64,000 nucleotides of DNA from Bacillus sp. EB01 (lineage in GTDB: Bacteria > Bacillota > Bacilli > Bacillales > Cytobacillaceae), in NCBI RefSeq assembly GCF_000613125.1, contig NZ_HG964497.1:2868971-2932970 (forward strand), given 5' to 3'. A model generated the notes under the pieces. The model was not told the origin of the DNA and made no database searches. It worked only from the letters and a program-made list of their open reading frames with translations. The position numbers were made by a program, and so were the translations under genes. Numbering within the stretch: the stretch's first letter is position 1; each line of letters starts with the position of its first letter. Positions 26,209 to 35,431 of this stretch are shown here, one piece after another.

Positions 26209-26985
26209 ATGGCACAAAAAACAGCAGTTATTACAGGTTCCGGCCAAGGAATCGGAAAAGCATTGGCTGAACGTCTAGCAAGCGAAGGCTTTGCAATTGT
26301 CTTAAGTGATCTTAATGAAAAAACAGTAACAGAAACTGCGGCAGAACTTAAAGACAAAGGATTTAACGTCACATCTTTTGTTGGGAATGTGACAAATCTT
26401 GAAGATCAAAAAGCACTCGTTCAACACGCTGTCGATACTTTCGGAAGTGTAGATGTTTTTATCAATAATGCTGGTGTGGAAGGCCAAGTCGCACCTCTTA
26501 CTAAAGTAGAACCTAAATCAGTTGATTTTGCTTTAGATGTTAACGTTAAAGGTGTCATCTATGGTATTCAGGCAGCTGCGAACCAAATGATCAAACAAGG
26601 TACTGGCGGTAAAATCATCAATGCTTGTTCAATCGCAGGCCAGGAAGGTTTTGAAATGCTGGGAGTATATTCCGCTACAAAATTTGCAGTTAAAGGTTTA
26701 ACTCAAACCGCTGCGAAGGAACTGGCACAGCATAAAATTACCGTTAACTCCTACTGCCCAGGTATCGTCGGAACCAGCATGTGGGAACGCTTGGATGAAA
26801 AAATGATGGAACATATGGGCACGAAAAAAGGCGAAGCATTTGAGAAATTCACTCAAGGCATCGCACTTGGCCGCGCTCAAACTCCGGAAGATGTGGCAAA
26901 TCTGGTTTCATTCCTGGCTTCATCAAACTCCGATTACATCACAGGCCAAAATATCCTGACTGATGGCGGTATGGTATTCAATTAA
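26209..26985 (+). CDS. butA: (S)-acetoin-forming diacetyl reductase / 2,3-butanediol dehydrogenase (SDR)
   Basis: 258 aa from the ATG at 26209 with AAGGAGG upstream; 14 codons further upstream are open but unlikely. Motifs: TGSGQGIG cofactor loop (about 9-16), NNAGVEG (about 85-91), YSATKFAV with catalytic Tyr/Lys (about 151-158), and [11 protein letters not shown], which is characteristic of the ButA/BudC branch. The enzyme interconverts diacetyl, acetoin and 2,3-butanediol with NAD(H) in overflow metabolism. It is monocistronic with its own terminator. The assignment within SDRs is by sequence resemblance. Confidence 0.87.
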   Translation: MAQKTAVITGSGQGIGKALAERLASEGFAIVLSDLNEKTVTETAAELKDKGFNVTSFVGNVTNLEDQKALVQHAVDTFGSVDVFINNAGVEGQVAPLTKVEPKSVDFALDVNVKGVIYGIQAAANQMIKQGTGGKIINACSIAGQEGFEMLGVYSATKFAVKGLTQTAAKELAQHKITVNSYCPGIVGTSMWERLDEKMMEHMGTKKGEAFEKFTQGIALGRAQTPEDVANLVSFLASSNSDYITGQNILTDGGMVFN

Positions 26986-27019
26986 TATATAAATCTGTGC
27001 TTATCTGCAGATAAGAAAA

Positions 27020-27064
27020 GGCCTGATTTCCCGTTTATACAATCGAGGAATCAGGCTTTTTTTA
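27020..27064 (+). terminator. Intrinsic terminator of the acetoin reductase gene
   Basis: GCCTGATTTCC (27021-27031) pairs with GGAATCAGGC (27047-27056, one bulge) and is followed by seven or more T residues. Confidence 0.9.
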
Positions 27065-27159
27065 CTCCATTGGATTAAACCGCCATTCCACTTTCAAGAT
27101 GTTCAGGCAATCCTCTCAAAAATCTATCTTATGGCTTCTGTCCTAGGAAATTTGTCCAG

Positions 27160-28329
27160 CTAACTTTCATAGGACTTGCTATTTTGCCTAGACATTTTCT
27201 TTTGGATTCGTATGATGAATACTCCAATAAACGCCAGAATGCCAACGAGTGTTCCAGGAAGCAAAACAAGAAAATTACGCTTTTCTTCCTTTGATGATTT
27301 TGGAGGAGGATTCTCCTTGGCCGTCTCCTTAATAGTTTCTTTTTTGAAGTTCTCTAATTTGATTGACGTAATGAGATGCTTATCTTCACCGAATATTTCT
27401 AATGTTCCCTCGGCATTCATTTTCATGGTCACCGTCTGGTTAGCTGGCTGTGTAAAGTAAACGTCCCTTGTGGTCTTATATTCCCCATTATCCATAGGGA
27501 TGATGGTTCCCTCGGGAATAAAATCCGTCTTAAAATTCCCGAATGCATAATCGAGCAAAGCAACCGTGTCATTGTAAGCGTCTTTACGCGCAGCGCCTTT
27601 CAACGTTACAACAATAATACTTGTCCCAGCTCTCTCTGCAGCTGTTACCAACGTATGGCCTGCTTCGTCAATATATCCTGTTTTTCCGCCGATAATTCCC
27701 TCGTAAGGTCTTTCTCTCAGTAATTTATGATGTGTAAATAATGTGGTTTTCCACGACTGGCCCTGCCACTTTAGCTGTTTCGTACCAAAGATCCTTCTGA
27801 ACTCTTCATTTTTCAGCGCATGTTGTGTAATTACCGCCAAATCCCTCGCCGATGTTTGATGATTGGGGGCAAACAGGCCGTGTGGATTTTGAAAAGTGGT
27901 TTCCTCCGCCCCAATTTCCTTTAAATATTCATTTAATTTTTGGGAAAACTGTTCAATTGAACCATCAAGATGCTCGGCTATAGCGACCCCGGCATCATTC
28001 CCGGAATTAATCAAAAGTCCTTCAATGAGTTTTCTTAGCGAAACCTGTTCCCCTGCTTCAAGATAAACACGTGAGCCTTCAGTTTCTCTGGCGGTCTGGC
28101 TGACGGTTACTGTATCATCGAGGTTCCCTTTTTCAATCGCATAAATCGCCGTGGCTACCTTAGTCAAACTAGCCGGGTACTTCCTTTCCCTTGAGTTTTT
28201 TTCAAAAAGAATTTCGCCGCTCTTTGCATCCAATACAATAGCGGCACCGCTTTTAATAACTGGAACTTGATCAGCATGGACTCTAGGGACGAAAAGAAAG
28301 ATAAACACAATAAATAGCACCTTTTTCAT
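27160..28329 (-). CDS. D-alanyl-D-alanine carboxypeptidase (penicillin-binding protein, DacF type)
   Basis: 389 aa. A signal peptide (about 1-19, ending VHA) precedes the peptidase S11 domain with SLTK (SxxK, about 54-57), SGN (about 108-110) and KTG (about 212-214). A beta-rich C-terminal domain follows (about 265-335), and a hydrophobic segment near 355-375 (VLLPGTLVGILAFIGVFII) with a basic tail anchors it in the membrane. The enzyme trims the terminal D-Ala from wall pentapeptides. DacF acts in spore cortex synthesis, but the subtype is not certain. The start has GCAGGTG upstream, and the gene stands alone. Confidence 0.88.
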   Translation of the reverse strand: MKKVLFIVFIFLFVPRVHADQVPVIKSGAAIVLDAKSGEILFEKNSRERKYPASLTKVATAIYAIEKGNLDDTVTVSQTARETEGSRVYLEAGEQVSLRKLIEGLLINSGNDAGVAIAEHLDGSIEQFSQKLNEYLKEIGAEETTFQNPHGLFAPNHQTSARDLAVITQHALKNEEFRRIFGTKQLKWQGQSWKTTLFTHHKLLRERPYEGIIGGKTGYIDEAGHTLVTAAERAGTSIIVVTLKGAARKDAYNDTVALLDYAFGNFKTDFIPEGTIIPMDNGEYKTTRDVYFTQPANQTVTMKMNAEGTLEIFGEDKHLITSIKLENFKKETIKETAKENPPPKSSKEEKRNFLVLLPGTLVGILAFIGVFIIRIQKKMSRQNSKSYES

Positions 28330-28615
28330 ACTTCACCTGCCATATCAACATAAAAACCTTTAAAACAATAGTACTATTTACTCATGCGGATGAAAATAGG
28401 AAAATTATGAATAACCTTTTACATCTTATTTACTTAAAGTTTAAGTATGTCTGCCAACAAAAAAAATCCCCAAAGCTTCCTTAGGAGATTAATTGTACAG
28501 CCGGGGTACATATAAATACGGTTTTATCATATTTAAACATAATATAAGTTTCCTCGGTTTACTCCTGAAACTTTGAGGTGAGGACTAACCGTCCCTATAG
28601 AGGAAACTCCGCCAA
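28330..28615. other. Intergenic stretch upstream of the carboxypeptidase gene
   Basis: It must hold the leftward carboxypeptidase promoter. No convincing sigma-A, sigma-F or sigma-G element stood out, and no gene or repeat was recognised. Confidence 0.3.
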
Positions 28616-28646
28616 TAGAAAAAGAGGAGGCTACCGCCCCCTCTTA
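28616..28646 (-). terminator. Intrinsic terminator of the oligosaccharide operon
   Basis: AGAGGAGGC (28623-28631) pairs with GCC-CCTCT (28636-28644); on the minus strand a run of five T residues follows. It is immediately downstream of the glucosidase stop codon. Confidence 0.9.
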
Positions 28647-28653
28647 ATAGATT

Positions 28654-30339
28654 TTACTTCTTCAACCGGTAAACCCTTGCCTCATAAGGCTTCAGGCGCA
28701 ATTGTTCAATTGGCTGATTTGTATCCACTTCATAGTTTGAAATCAGCAGCTCTTTAGTAGAGTATGAAATGCTCTCAGGCAATACAAAGTCAGGTGTTTC
28801 CTTACTGAAGTTGCAAATGACCAAAAGTTGTTCATTTTCGAGAGTCCTTGTGAAAGCATAAATCTGTTCATCGTCTTCAAAGATGATATCATATGTTCCA
28901 TAAACAATAATTTCATTCTGTTTCCTAAGCTGAATCAATTTTTGATAATAATAGAAAATCGAGTCTTTGTCTTCTAGAGCCGCTTCCACATTAATATCTT
29001 TATAATTCGGATTCACCTTGATCCAAGGCGTTCCTTCAGTAAACCCGGCATTCGTGCTGTTATCCCATTGGACCGGAGTCCTTGAATTATCCCGGCTTCT
29101 TTCATGGATTCCCTTGAAAATTTCATCATGTGACAGGAATGTTGGAGTCAAATCACGATACGCGTTCAATGTCTCAATATCCCGGTAATCTTCAATAGAA
29201 TCGAATTTTACGTTCGTCATTCCAATTTCTTCGCCCTGATAAATATAAGGAGAACCTTGCATCATATGAAGGCAGGTGGCGATCATTTTACCGGAAATTA
29301 CCCGATATTCCTCCGAATCGTTACCCCATCGGGAAATGGCCCGCGGCTGATCGTGGTTGCTCCAATACAAGCTATTCCATCCATTGTTTTCGAGGCCCTT
29401 TTGCCATTTTGTAAAAATCTTTTTCAAATCGGTTAGTTTCCATTCCTTTGGATCCCATTTGCCATACTTACCATCGCCAATGCCAACATGCTCGAAATGG
29501 AAAACCATATTCAGTTCTTTTCTTGATTCACCTGTATAGAGTTTTCCTTGCTCAACAGATACCCCGGGCATTTCACCTACCGTGATGGTGTCGTATCCGC
29601 TTAAAGCCTCGCGATTCATCTCCTGGAGAAATTCGTGAATTCTTGGCCCGTTCATGTAATACTTGCTTCCGTTCCCATAAGGCAATCCATATTCAACTTC
29701 ACCTTCTGGGTAATCAGTATCCTTGGAAATGAAATTGATCACATCCATTCGGAAGCCATCTACACCCTTATCAAGCCAAAAGCGCATCATATCATACACT
29801 TCCTGCCTGAGGACAGGATTTTCCCAATTTAAGTCAGGCTGTTTTTTGCTAAAAAGATGCAAGTAGTACTCGTCTGTCTGTTCGTCATATTCCCAGACAC
29901 TTCCACCGAATGCAGCGCCCCAATTGGTTGGCGGCTGCCCATCTTTTCCTTTTTTCCAAATATAATAATCCCGGTAAGGGTTATTCTTGGACGTTCTGGA
30001 GTGCTTAAACCATTCGTGTTCATCGCTTGAGTGATTCACAACAAGGTCCATCATAATTTTGATGCCATTTTTATGGGCTTCTTCAAGCATTCTATCAAAG
30101 TCAGCCATTGTGCCAAACTCATCCATGATATTCCGGTAGTCCGAAATATCATATCCGTTATCATCATTCGGGGATTTGTAAACAGGAGAAAGCCAGATAA
30201 CATCAATGCCCAATTCTCTCAAGTACGGTAATTTCTCGGTAATTCCGTTCAAATCACCTACTCCGTCTCCATTCGAATCATTGAAACTTCTAGGATAAAT
30301 TTGATAAATAACACTTTCTTTCCACCAATTCTTTTCCAA
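28654..30339 (-). CDS. malL: Oligo-1,6-glucosidase / alpha-glucosidase (GH13)
   Basis: 561 aa, the usual size of bacillar oligo-1,6-glucosidases. Conserved GH13 regions are visible: DLVVNHSSDEHEWF, GFRMDVINF with the nucleophile Asp, the acid/base Glu in TVGEMPGVS, and WSNHDQPRAISRWG. It is cytoplasmic (no signal peptide) and would release glucose from isomaltose, maltose-type or sucrose-type oligosaccharides. It is last in an operon with a binding protein and two permeases, consistent with hydrolysing the imported sugar. Substrate preference between alpha-1,4 and alpha-1,6 links cannot be settled by inspection. Confidence 0.92.
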   Translation of the reverse strand: MEKNWWKESVIYQIYPRSFNDSNGDGVGDLNGITEKLPYLRELGIDVIWLSPVYKSPNDDNGYDISDYRNIMDEFGTMADFDRMLEEAHKNGIKIMMDLVVNHSSDEHEWFKHSRTSKNNPYRDYYIWKKGKDGQPPTNWGAAFGGSVWEYDEQTDEYYLHLFSKKQPDLNWENPVLRQEVYDMMRFWLDKGVDGFRMDVINFISKDTDYPEGEVEYGLPYGNGSKYYMNGPRIHEFLQEMNREALSGYDTITVGEMPGVSVEQGKLYTGESRKELNMVFHFEHVGIGDGKYGKWDPKEWKLTDLKKIFTKWQKGLENNGWNSLYWSNHDQPRAISRWGNDSEEYRVISGKMIATCLHMMQGSPYIYQGEEIGMTNVKFDSIEDYRDIETLNAYRDLTPTFLSHDEIFKGIHERSRDNSRTPVQWDNSTNAGFTEGTPWIKVNPNYKDINVEAALEDKDSIFYYYQKLIQLRKQNEIIVYGTYDIIFEDDEQIYAFTRTLENEQLLVICNFSKETPDFVLPESISYSTKELLISNYEVDTNQPIEQLRLKPYEARVYRLKK

Positions 30340-30380
30340 AAGAATTCACTCCGTTCATATCAGTTTTCCATCTTGTCCTA

Positions 30381-31202
30381 CTATTTAATTGAACCTTTCA
30401 TTACACCGCTAATAATCCACTTTTGGGCAAAAATATACACAATAATCATTGGGGCAAGTGCCATTAAATAGGATGCGAATGCCAGATTATAGTCAGTACT
30501 GAACTGGGATTGGAAGACGTACTGAACCAAAGGAAGTGTAGCCATTTCCCGGTCACTAAGCAGAACAAGCGGCAGCATAAAGTCATTCCAGGCGCCAAGT
30601 GCAGTGATAATTGCTACTGTTGCATTCATTGGGGCAAGCAAAGGGAAAATAACCTTCCAAAATACCTTCCATGAACTTGCTCCATCCATGATCGCAGCTT
30701 CTTCCAACTCGAGTGGAATGGAACGAATAAAACCAATGTAAATGAAAATATTGAAGGATAGATTAAAGACAATGTATAAAATAATCAAACCGCCCAGATT
30801 ATCCATACCCCATGCACTTGTTTGTTTAACAAGCGGGAGCATAATAATTGGGAAAGGTATAAACATCGCGCTCAAAAAATAATAGTACAAAGATTTAAAG
30901 AACCTTTTGTGCATGTTCCTTGCGATAGCATAAGCAACCAGAGAGTTTGTCAGTACGGTGAAAAATGTGACAACCACGGTTACAACTGCACTATTTTTTA
31001 ATGCATTGAAAAAGTTCGTCATCTCGATAGCCCTAGTGAAATTATCGAATGACCATGATTTGGGAAGAGCCAACAGGTTTCCTGCCATTTCAGGCGGAGT
31101 TTTAAAAGCTATGGTAACCGTTAGATACAATGGAAAAAGAATCACTAATGAGCCTAAGATTAAAAGAATCGTGACGGTCCAGTTTGTCCTTTTTTGAATC
31201 AT
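30381..31202 (-). CDS. Carbohydrate ABC transporter permease (MalG type)
   Basis: 273 aa with six membrane segments. The EAA loop is LELEEAAIMDGASSWKVFWKV, and the protein ends in IISGVMKGSIK, typical of MalG-like permeases. Its start overlaps the stop of the MalF-type permease by 4 bp (ATGA), so translation is coupled. With its partner it forms the channel of an alpha-glucoside importer. No ATPase gene is present; a shared multitask ATPase such as MsmX is the usual bacillar solution. Confidence 0.9.
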   Translation of the reverse strand: MIQKRTNWTVTILLILGSLVILFPLYLTVTIAFKTPPEMAGNLLALPKSWSFDNFTRAIEMTNFFNALKNSAVVTVVVTFFTVLTNSLVAYAIARNMHKRFFKSLYYYFLSAMFIPFPIIMLPLVKQTSAWGMDNLGGLIILYIVFNLSFNIFIYIGFIRSIPLELEEAAIMDGASSWKVFWKVIFPLLAPMNATVAIITALGAWNDFMLPLVLLSDREMATLPLVQYVFQSQFSTDYNLAFASYLMALAPMIIVYIFAQKWIISGVMKGSIK

Positions 31203-32062
31203 TCGTACTTAGCCTCCCTCTTGTTCAACACTTTGAGTTGGAAGAGCGATATGGCGACAATCACGATAAAGTATATAACAGCATTCGCTGATTGATAAGC
31301 GAATTCCCCGCCTTCAAATCCACCTCGATAAATGAGCAGCGAAATCGATTCTGTCGATCTTCCCGGACCTCCTCCAGTCAGTGCGACAATCTGGTCAAAC
31401 ACTTGAAGGAAACCTTTCATAGATAAAACCATATTAATCGTGAAAAATGCAGCGATCATCGGAAACGTGATACTCCAGAACTTTCTCCAGGCACCAGCAC
31501 CGTCAATACTAGCAGCTTCGTACAAATCCTCAGGAATCGTAACAAGCCCTGCCAAGTAAAGAATGGTACTAAACGCAACAGACTGCCAGACTGCAACCAG
31601 AACAATTCCCAGCCAGGCAAGGTCTGGGTCTCCCAGTATATTCCTCGATAGCCAATCCCAGCCGAGAGACTCACCAATTTGTGGCAGCATATGTGCGAAA
31701 ATAAAGTTAAAGATAAACCCTACAATCAAAATACTTAATATATATGGAAGAAAATAAACAGCCCTCAATGATTTTTGGAATTTAATCTTCGAGTTAAGGC
31801 CCATCGCAATCAACAGGCTAATAATATTTACAAGAATCGTTGTAACAATTGCAAATTGGAACGTAAACAGGTAAGCATCCCCTGCCCGGTCATCCTTAAA
31901 TACATTTAAATAGTTTTTAAGTCCAACAAAGTTCCAGTTTCCGTAACCCTTCCAATCTGTAAAACTATAAAAGATTCCCTGTAAAGCAGGATAAGTATGA
32001 AAGATAAAGAAAAGTACACAGGCGGGTACAGCAATTAACAAGTAAAAGTTGCTTTTCTTCAT
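31199..32062 (-). CDS. Carbohydrate ABC transporter permease (MalF type)
   Basis: 287 aa with about six membrane segments. The EAA loop LYEAASIDGAGAWRKFWSI and the GGGPGRSTESISLLIY stretch are diagnostic. The ATG at 32062 has AAGGAGG 9 bases upstream. The gap to the binding-protein gene is 220 bp, unusually long for such an operon, and is filled by a dispersed repeat and a stem-loop. The permease overlaps the next gene by 4 bp. Confidence 0.9.
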   Translation of the reverse strand: MKKSNFYLLIAVPACVLFFIFHTYPALQGIFYSFTDWKGYGNWNFVGLKNYLNVFKDDRAGDAYLFTFQFAIVTTILVNIISLLIAMGLNSKIKFQKSLRAVYFLPYILSILIVGFIFNFIFAHMLPQIGESLGWDWLSRNILGDPDLAWLGIVLVAVWQSVAFSTILYLAGLVTIPEDLYEAASIDGAGAWRKFWSITFPMIAAFFTINMVLSMKGFLQVFDQIVALTGGGPGRSTESISLLIYRGGFEGGEFAYQSANAVIYFIVIVAISLFQLKVLNKREAKYE

Positions 32063-32088
32063 TAAGGTAAACCTCCTTTTTTAAACAA

Positions 32089-32238
32089 GTGCAGGCGCCT
32101 TGGTTATCGCCGTACAAAATGGATGGGCTTCGACTGAGATAAAGGAATCACGAAGAGCGTAAGCGTGTTCGTGCATGACTTATCGTAGGGAGGAGACCTG
32201 AAGTTTGCTAGACGATAGGCGCTGGAGCTAGAGGTAGA
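32089..32238. repeat. Second dispersed Bacillaceae repeat, inside the ABC operon
   Basis: It begins GCAGGCGCCTTGG and ends GGCGCTGGAGCTAGA, with inner blocks CGACTGAGATAAAGGA and GGGAGGAGACCTGAAG. I recognise the combination as a repeat scattered through Bacillus-type genomes. It bears no coding frame and lies in the untranslated gap between the binding protein and the first permease. It is unrelated in sequence to the repeat at 1750-1945. Confidence 0.65.
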
Positions 32239-32247
32239 GAAGGAACA

Positions 32248-32272
32248 GGGCACCATCACCTACCGATGCCCC
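32248..32272 (-). promoter_or_regulatory. Imperfect stem-loop after the binding-protein gene
   Basis: GGGCA and TGCCC pair with a bulge and a short inner stem, 10 bases past the stop codon, with no proper T-run. It probably acts like the stem-loop at 14292-14328 in giving more binding protein than permease. Confidence 0.45.
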
Positions 32273-32282
32273 GTCTTTCAAA

Positions 32283-33524
32283 TTAACGATTTTGAACCTT
32301 TTCCCACTCAGTATCCAATTTCTTCAAGAACTTTTCCTTGTCCTTTTTAGAAACGAATTCCTGAAGGTAGCCGTCCGCTCCCATTCCTGCAGGGTAATAG
32401 TGGTCAGGGAAACTTGTAAGCGCGCCTGTTTCAAAGTTTGCTTTAATTCCTTCAAAGACTGGATCTTCCTGGTAAACATCTTGAATGGCAGAGAACGCTT
32501 TCTGTTCGTCCGTATACTTCTTCGCTGTTTCTTTATTCATCATGAATTCAATAAATTTAGTCGCTTCTTCTTTGTGTTCAGTGTCCTTATTCATTGTCAG
32601 GACAACGTCAACGCCAGATACAAGTTTATTTTGTGCCGGATCGTTTGTGACAGGCATTGGGAATACGCCAAGCTGAATATCAGGATTTGCTTTTTTAATT
32701 TCAGGAATAGCCCAGTTCCCTTGAAGGTATAAGACCCCTTTTCCGCTTGCAAACGCATTGTTGCCATCGCCATATGCTACTCCCATGTTATCTTTGTGGC
32801 CATAGCTTGTAAGTGTCAACATCTTGTCCGCAACTTCATCATAGCTTTCTACAAAACTAGCATTGCCATTGTTTTTCTTTTCTGCAAATTCTTCTCCGGC
32901 AATATTAGCGCCAAGAGAGTTCCAGGCAATCATTCCAGTCCAGGCATCTTTTAATGTAAAGTAAATTGGAATTTCACCAGCTTGCTTAGCTTTATCCAAT
33001 GCTGCAACAAATTCATCCCAGGTTTTTGGAACTTCAAGGCCAAGCGCATCAAACTTCTCTTTGTTGTAGATGACCGCATTTGCATTCGTAGCATATGGCA
33101 ATCCATAGGTTCCTTTTTCATCCGGGCCAACCAATCTGCCAATCATATCCACATAGGAAGGCTGGACAGTTTTGAGCAGCTCGGAATCGGAGAAGTCCTC
33201 TAGAACCCCTGCCCTTCCCAGTTCTCCATAAGTGGCGTTCCCGCCGATTGCCATCACGTCAGGAAGGTCATTTTTCGTTAAACGGGTTTTAAGAACTGTT
33301 TCAGCTTCAGGAGGTGCATCGAGTTTAATTTTAATATCCGGATTTTGTTCTTCGAATTCTTTAATGAAACCTTTATAGGTATTAATGTTTTCAACTTTGT
33401 TCGAAAACAATTCAAGAGTAACCTTTCCATCGCTGCTTGCTCCGTCCCCAGAAGAGCAGCCTGCCAAAATGGTTGCGCCGAGTGCAACACTCATAAAACC
33501 CATTGCGATTTTGTTCTTTAACAT
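32283..33524 (-). CDS. Oligosaccharide ABC transporter substrate-binding lipoprotein
   Basis: 413 aa. Lipobox LAGC gives Cys23 as the lipidation site. The mature protein has the family-1 pattern: KVTLELFSNKVEN, PDIKIKLDAP, DLPDVMAIGG, YGLPYATNANAVIYNKEKF, VPKTWDEFVAALDKA and a C-terminal helix DTEWEKVQNR. It delivers sugar to the two permeases downstream; the adjacent alpha-glucosidase points to malto- or isomalto-oligosaccharides. The start ATG follows TAGGAGG. Three LacI-type operators lie just upstream, so expression should be induced by the sugar. Confidence 0.9.
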   Translation of the reverse strand: MLKNKIAMGFMSVALGATILAGCSSGDGASSDGKVTLELFSNKVENINTYKGFIKEFEEQNPDIKIKLDAPPEAETVLKTRLTKNDLPDVMAIGGNATYGELGRAGVLEDFSDSELLKTVQPSYVDMIGRLVGPDEKGTYGLPYATNANAVIYNKEKFDALGLEVPKTWDEFVAALDKAKQAGEIPIYFTLKDAWTGMIAWNSLGANIAGEEFAEKKNNGNASFVESYDEVADKMLTLTSYGHKDNMGVAYGDGNNAFASGKGVLYLQGNWAIPEIKKANPDIQLGVFPMPVTNDPAQNKLVSGVDVVLTMNKDTEHKEEATKFIEFMMNKETAKKYTDEQKAFSAIQDVYQEDPVFEGIKANFETGALTSFPDHYYPAGMGADGYLQEFVSKKDKEKFLKKLDTEWEKVQNR

Positions 33525-33551
33525 TGTATGTGCCTCCTAATGTTTGGTAGA

Positions 33552-33658
33552 GTAAACGTTTACGTATACCAGTAAAAAAAACAATTTAAATAAAGAACGT
33601 GTCCTCAGTCTAAAGTAAACGTTTACGTAAATGCCCATAAGAAAGAGTAAGCGTTTAC
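33552..33658. promoter_or_regulatory. Three LacI-family operators upstream of the oligosaccharide operon
   Basis: GTAAACGTTTAC occurs at 33552-33563 and 33615-33626, and the variant GTAAGCGTTTAC at 33647-33658. All continue with GTA, giving the form GTAAACGTTTACGTA. Centre spacings are 63 and 32 bp, close to whole helical turns. The left site is 27 bp from the binding-protein start codon. Confidence 0.85.
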
Positions 33659-33684
33659 GTAAAACGGTATGTAAAGGAAAGGAA

Positions 33685-34698
33685 TCACAGTTCCTTTACA
33701 CTATTTCGTTCAATAATCGTATGTTCAATAATTTTGCTATCAGGAACCTGGTCTGTTTCCATCATGTCCAGCAGCATCTTTCCGGCAAGCTCACCCATTT
33801 TAATGAATGGCTGGTGAATCGTAGTTAGCGGTGGAACTGACATGCTTGCGAGATTAATATCATCGTACCCGATAATTGAAATGTCTTCCGGTACTTTTTT
33901 TCCAAGAATATTGGCTATTGAAATTGCTCCAATTGCGATCTCATCACTTGCAGCAAAAATGGCTGTGACATCAGGTACCTGATTTAACATATCCCGCATC
34001 CCGGTTATCCCCCTGTCAAATCCAAAGCCGCCTGTATTAACGATATGATTTTCATCAAAAGGAATATGATTGTCCTTCATGGCTTGAATAAAACCTTCAA
34101 TCCTTGGTTTACCTGCGATGATATCTTCACTGTTGCCGCTGATCATTCCGATGTTTCTATGTCCTTTTTGAATCAAATACTCTGTTGCTGAATAAGCTGC
34201 TTGGAAATCATCAACCTTAACATAGGGAACCGGTAATGAATCAGATTTAGTCGATAGCAGCACAAGTGGTACATTCATTTTTTCGATAACCTGATAGTAT
34301 TCCTTAAGTAAAACTTCGCTTGTGAAAATAATTCCGTCTACACGCTTTTCCCCTAATAGCCGGAGATACTTCATCGTCTTCTCGGCATCGGATTCTGTGT
34401 GGCATACAATGACACTCGATCCTTGGTCACTGGCTGCCTTTTCAATTCCTCTTAACAAGTCTGTCACCAAGGAGCCTCCCAAGGATGGAAATAAAACTCC
34501 GATTGTATGAGTCTTGTTATTGATTAAGCCTCTAGCAACAGCATTCGGTTGATATCCAAGATCTTCAATCACTTGAAGGACCTTTTGCTTTGTTTTCGCA
34601 GAATAACCAGGCTGGCCATTCAATATTCGGGAGACGGTTGCAATAGATACATTTGCCTTTTTTGCCACATCTTTAATTGTATAAGCCATAAAGGCCAT
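33685..34698 (-). CDS. LacI-family transcriptional repressor (MalR-like)
   Basis: 337 aa. The N-terminal HTH reads TIKDVAKKANVSIATVSRILNG (about 6-28), followed by the hinge helix and a periplasmic-binding-protein-like sensor domain. The protein lies directly upstream of, and on the same strand as, the oligosaccharide ABC operon, and its own promoter region carries the same operator (34731-34743). It is most likely the sugar-responsive repressor of the operon and of itself. Two ATGs three codons apart (34698 and 34689) are both possible starts behind AAGGTGG. Confidence 0.9.
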   Translation of the reverse strand: MAFMAYTIKDVAKKANVSIATVSRILNGQPGYSAKTKQKVLQVIEDLGYQPNAVARGLINNKTHTIGVLFPSLGGSLVTDLLRGIEKAASDQGSSVIVCHTESDAEKTMKYLRLLGEKRVDGIIFTSEVLLKEYYQVIEKMNVPLVLLSTKSDSLPVPYVKVDDFQAAYSATEYLIQKGHRNIGMISGNSEDIIAGKPRIEGFIQAMKDNHIPFDENHIVNTGGFGFDRGITGMRDMLNQVPDVTAIFAASDEIAIGAISIANILGKKVPEDISIIGYDDINLASMSVPPLTTIHQPFIKMGELAGKMLLDMMETDQVPDSKIIEHTIIERNSVKEL

Positions 34699-34730
34699 TT
34701 CCCACCTTCTTCATTCTAGTACGCTCTAAC

Positions 34731-34743
34731 GAAAACGTTTACG
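34731..34743. promoter_or_regulatory. LacI-type operator upstream of the repressor gene
   Basis: GAAAACGTTTACG, a near match to the three operators at 33552-33658, 33 bp upstream of the repressor start. It points to autoregulation. Confidence 0.75.
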
Positions 34744-35431
34744 TAATTAAAATACCATACAATGAAAACCTTTTCAATAGTTAAAAATTATGGGAAATTT
34801 TTCACCCAAATACTTTTCCTTACAATAAACCTCGTATTTTAAATGTATTTCGTTCAGTCTTCTTTCAACTCACTAAAGTAATTTCCAGCGAATTTCCATG
34901 GTTTATGAACATCCTGATTGACCTCCCATCTTTCGTTTGGACCTCCTTCACCATTTATTATTGAGTGGTCCCCCCTATCTTTTCTTAGGCCAATTCACAC
35001 AGTATTTGTCGATTTAGAAGATTATGTATTTTGCGGGATTCGGTAGATAAATAGTCAAATGTCTAAAAAACCTATCAATCTCAGTGATATCTTTCCTGCC
35101 CACATAAAGATTGGTTATGTCTGCTGTTATGACAGTATTTGTCGAAATTCCCTCTGCAATAAAAGTATAAATAAAAATGCCTTTCACTTCCCTTCTCCAG
35201 ATAAAACCATAGATGCATCTTCATACCTCCGTATTTAAATTTTATTATTTGCTAGATTACAATAGTATTTCCATGTTGGGAAAATCTTACCAATAATGGA
35301 TTAGGTTGTATTTTTATAGATTGTTTATGCATTAAGATTCCGATACGCTAAAGAGGAAAGGAGGACAGTCTAGAACTATATACATTTTATTGGATATTGT
35401 ATTCACTAATTTAAGAGGGAGTTGGAATGTA
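34744..35431. promoter_or_regulatory. Long upstream region of the S8 protease with Spo0A-box-like repeats
   Basis: About 690 bases without a gene. The 14-mer ACAGTATTTGTCGA occurs twice in direct orientation (34999-35012, 35132-35145). Each copy contains a TTTGTCGA core close to the Spo0A box; the second, TTTGTCGAA, is a full match to the core as I remember it. A transition-state regulator would fit a secreted protease. An AGGAGG at 35359-35364 is too far from any start in the protease frame. Confidence 0.4.

Noticed and set aside
28384-28640. Regulatory RNA or repeat in the carboxypeptidase upstream region
   Set aside because: No conserved structure beyond the terminator at 28616-28646.
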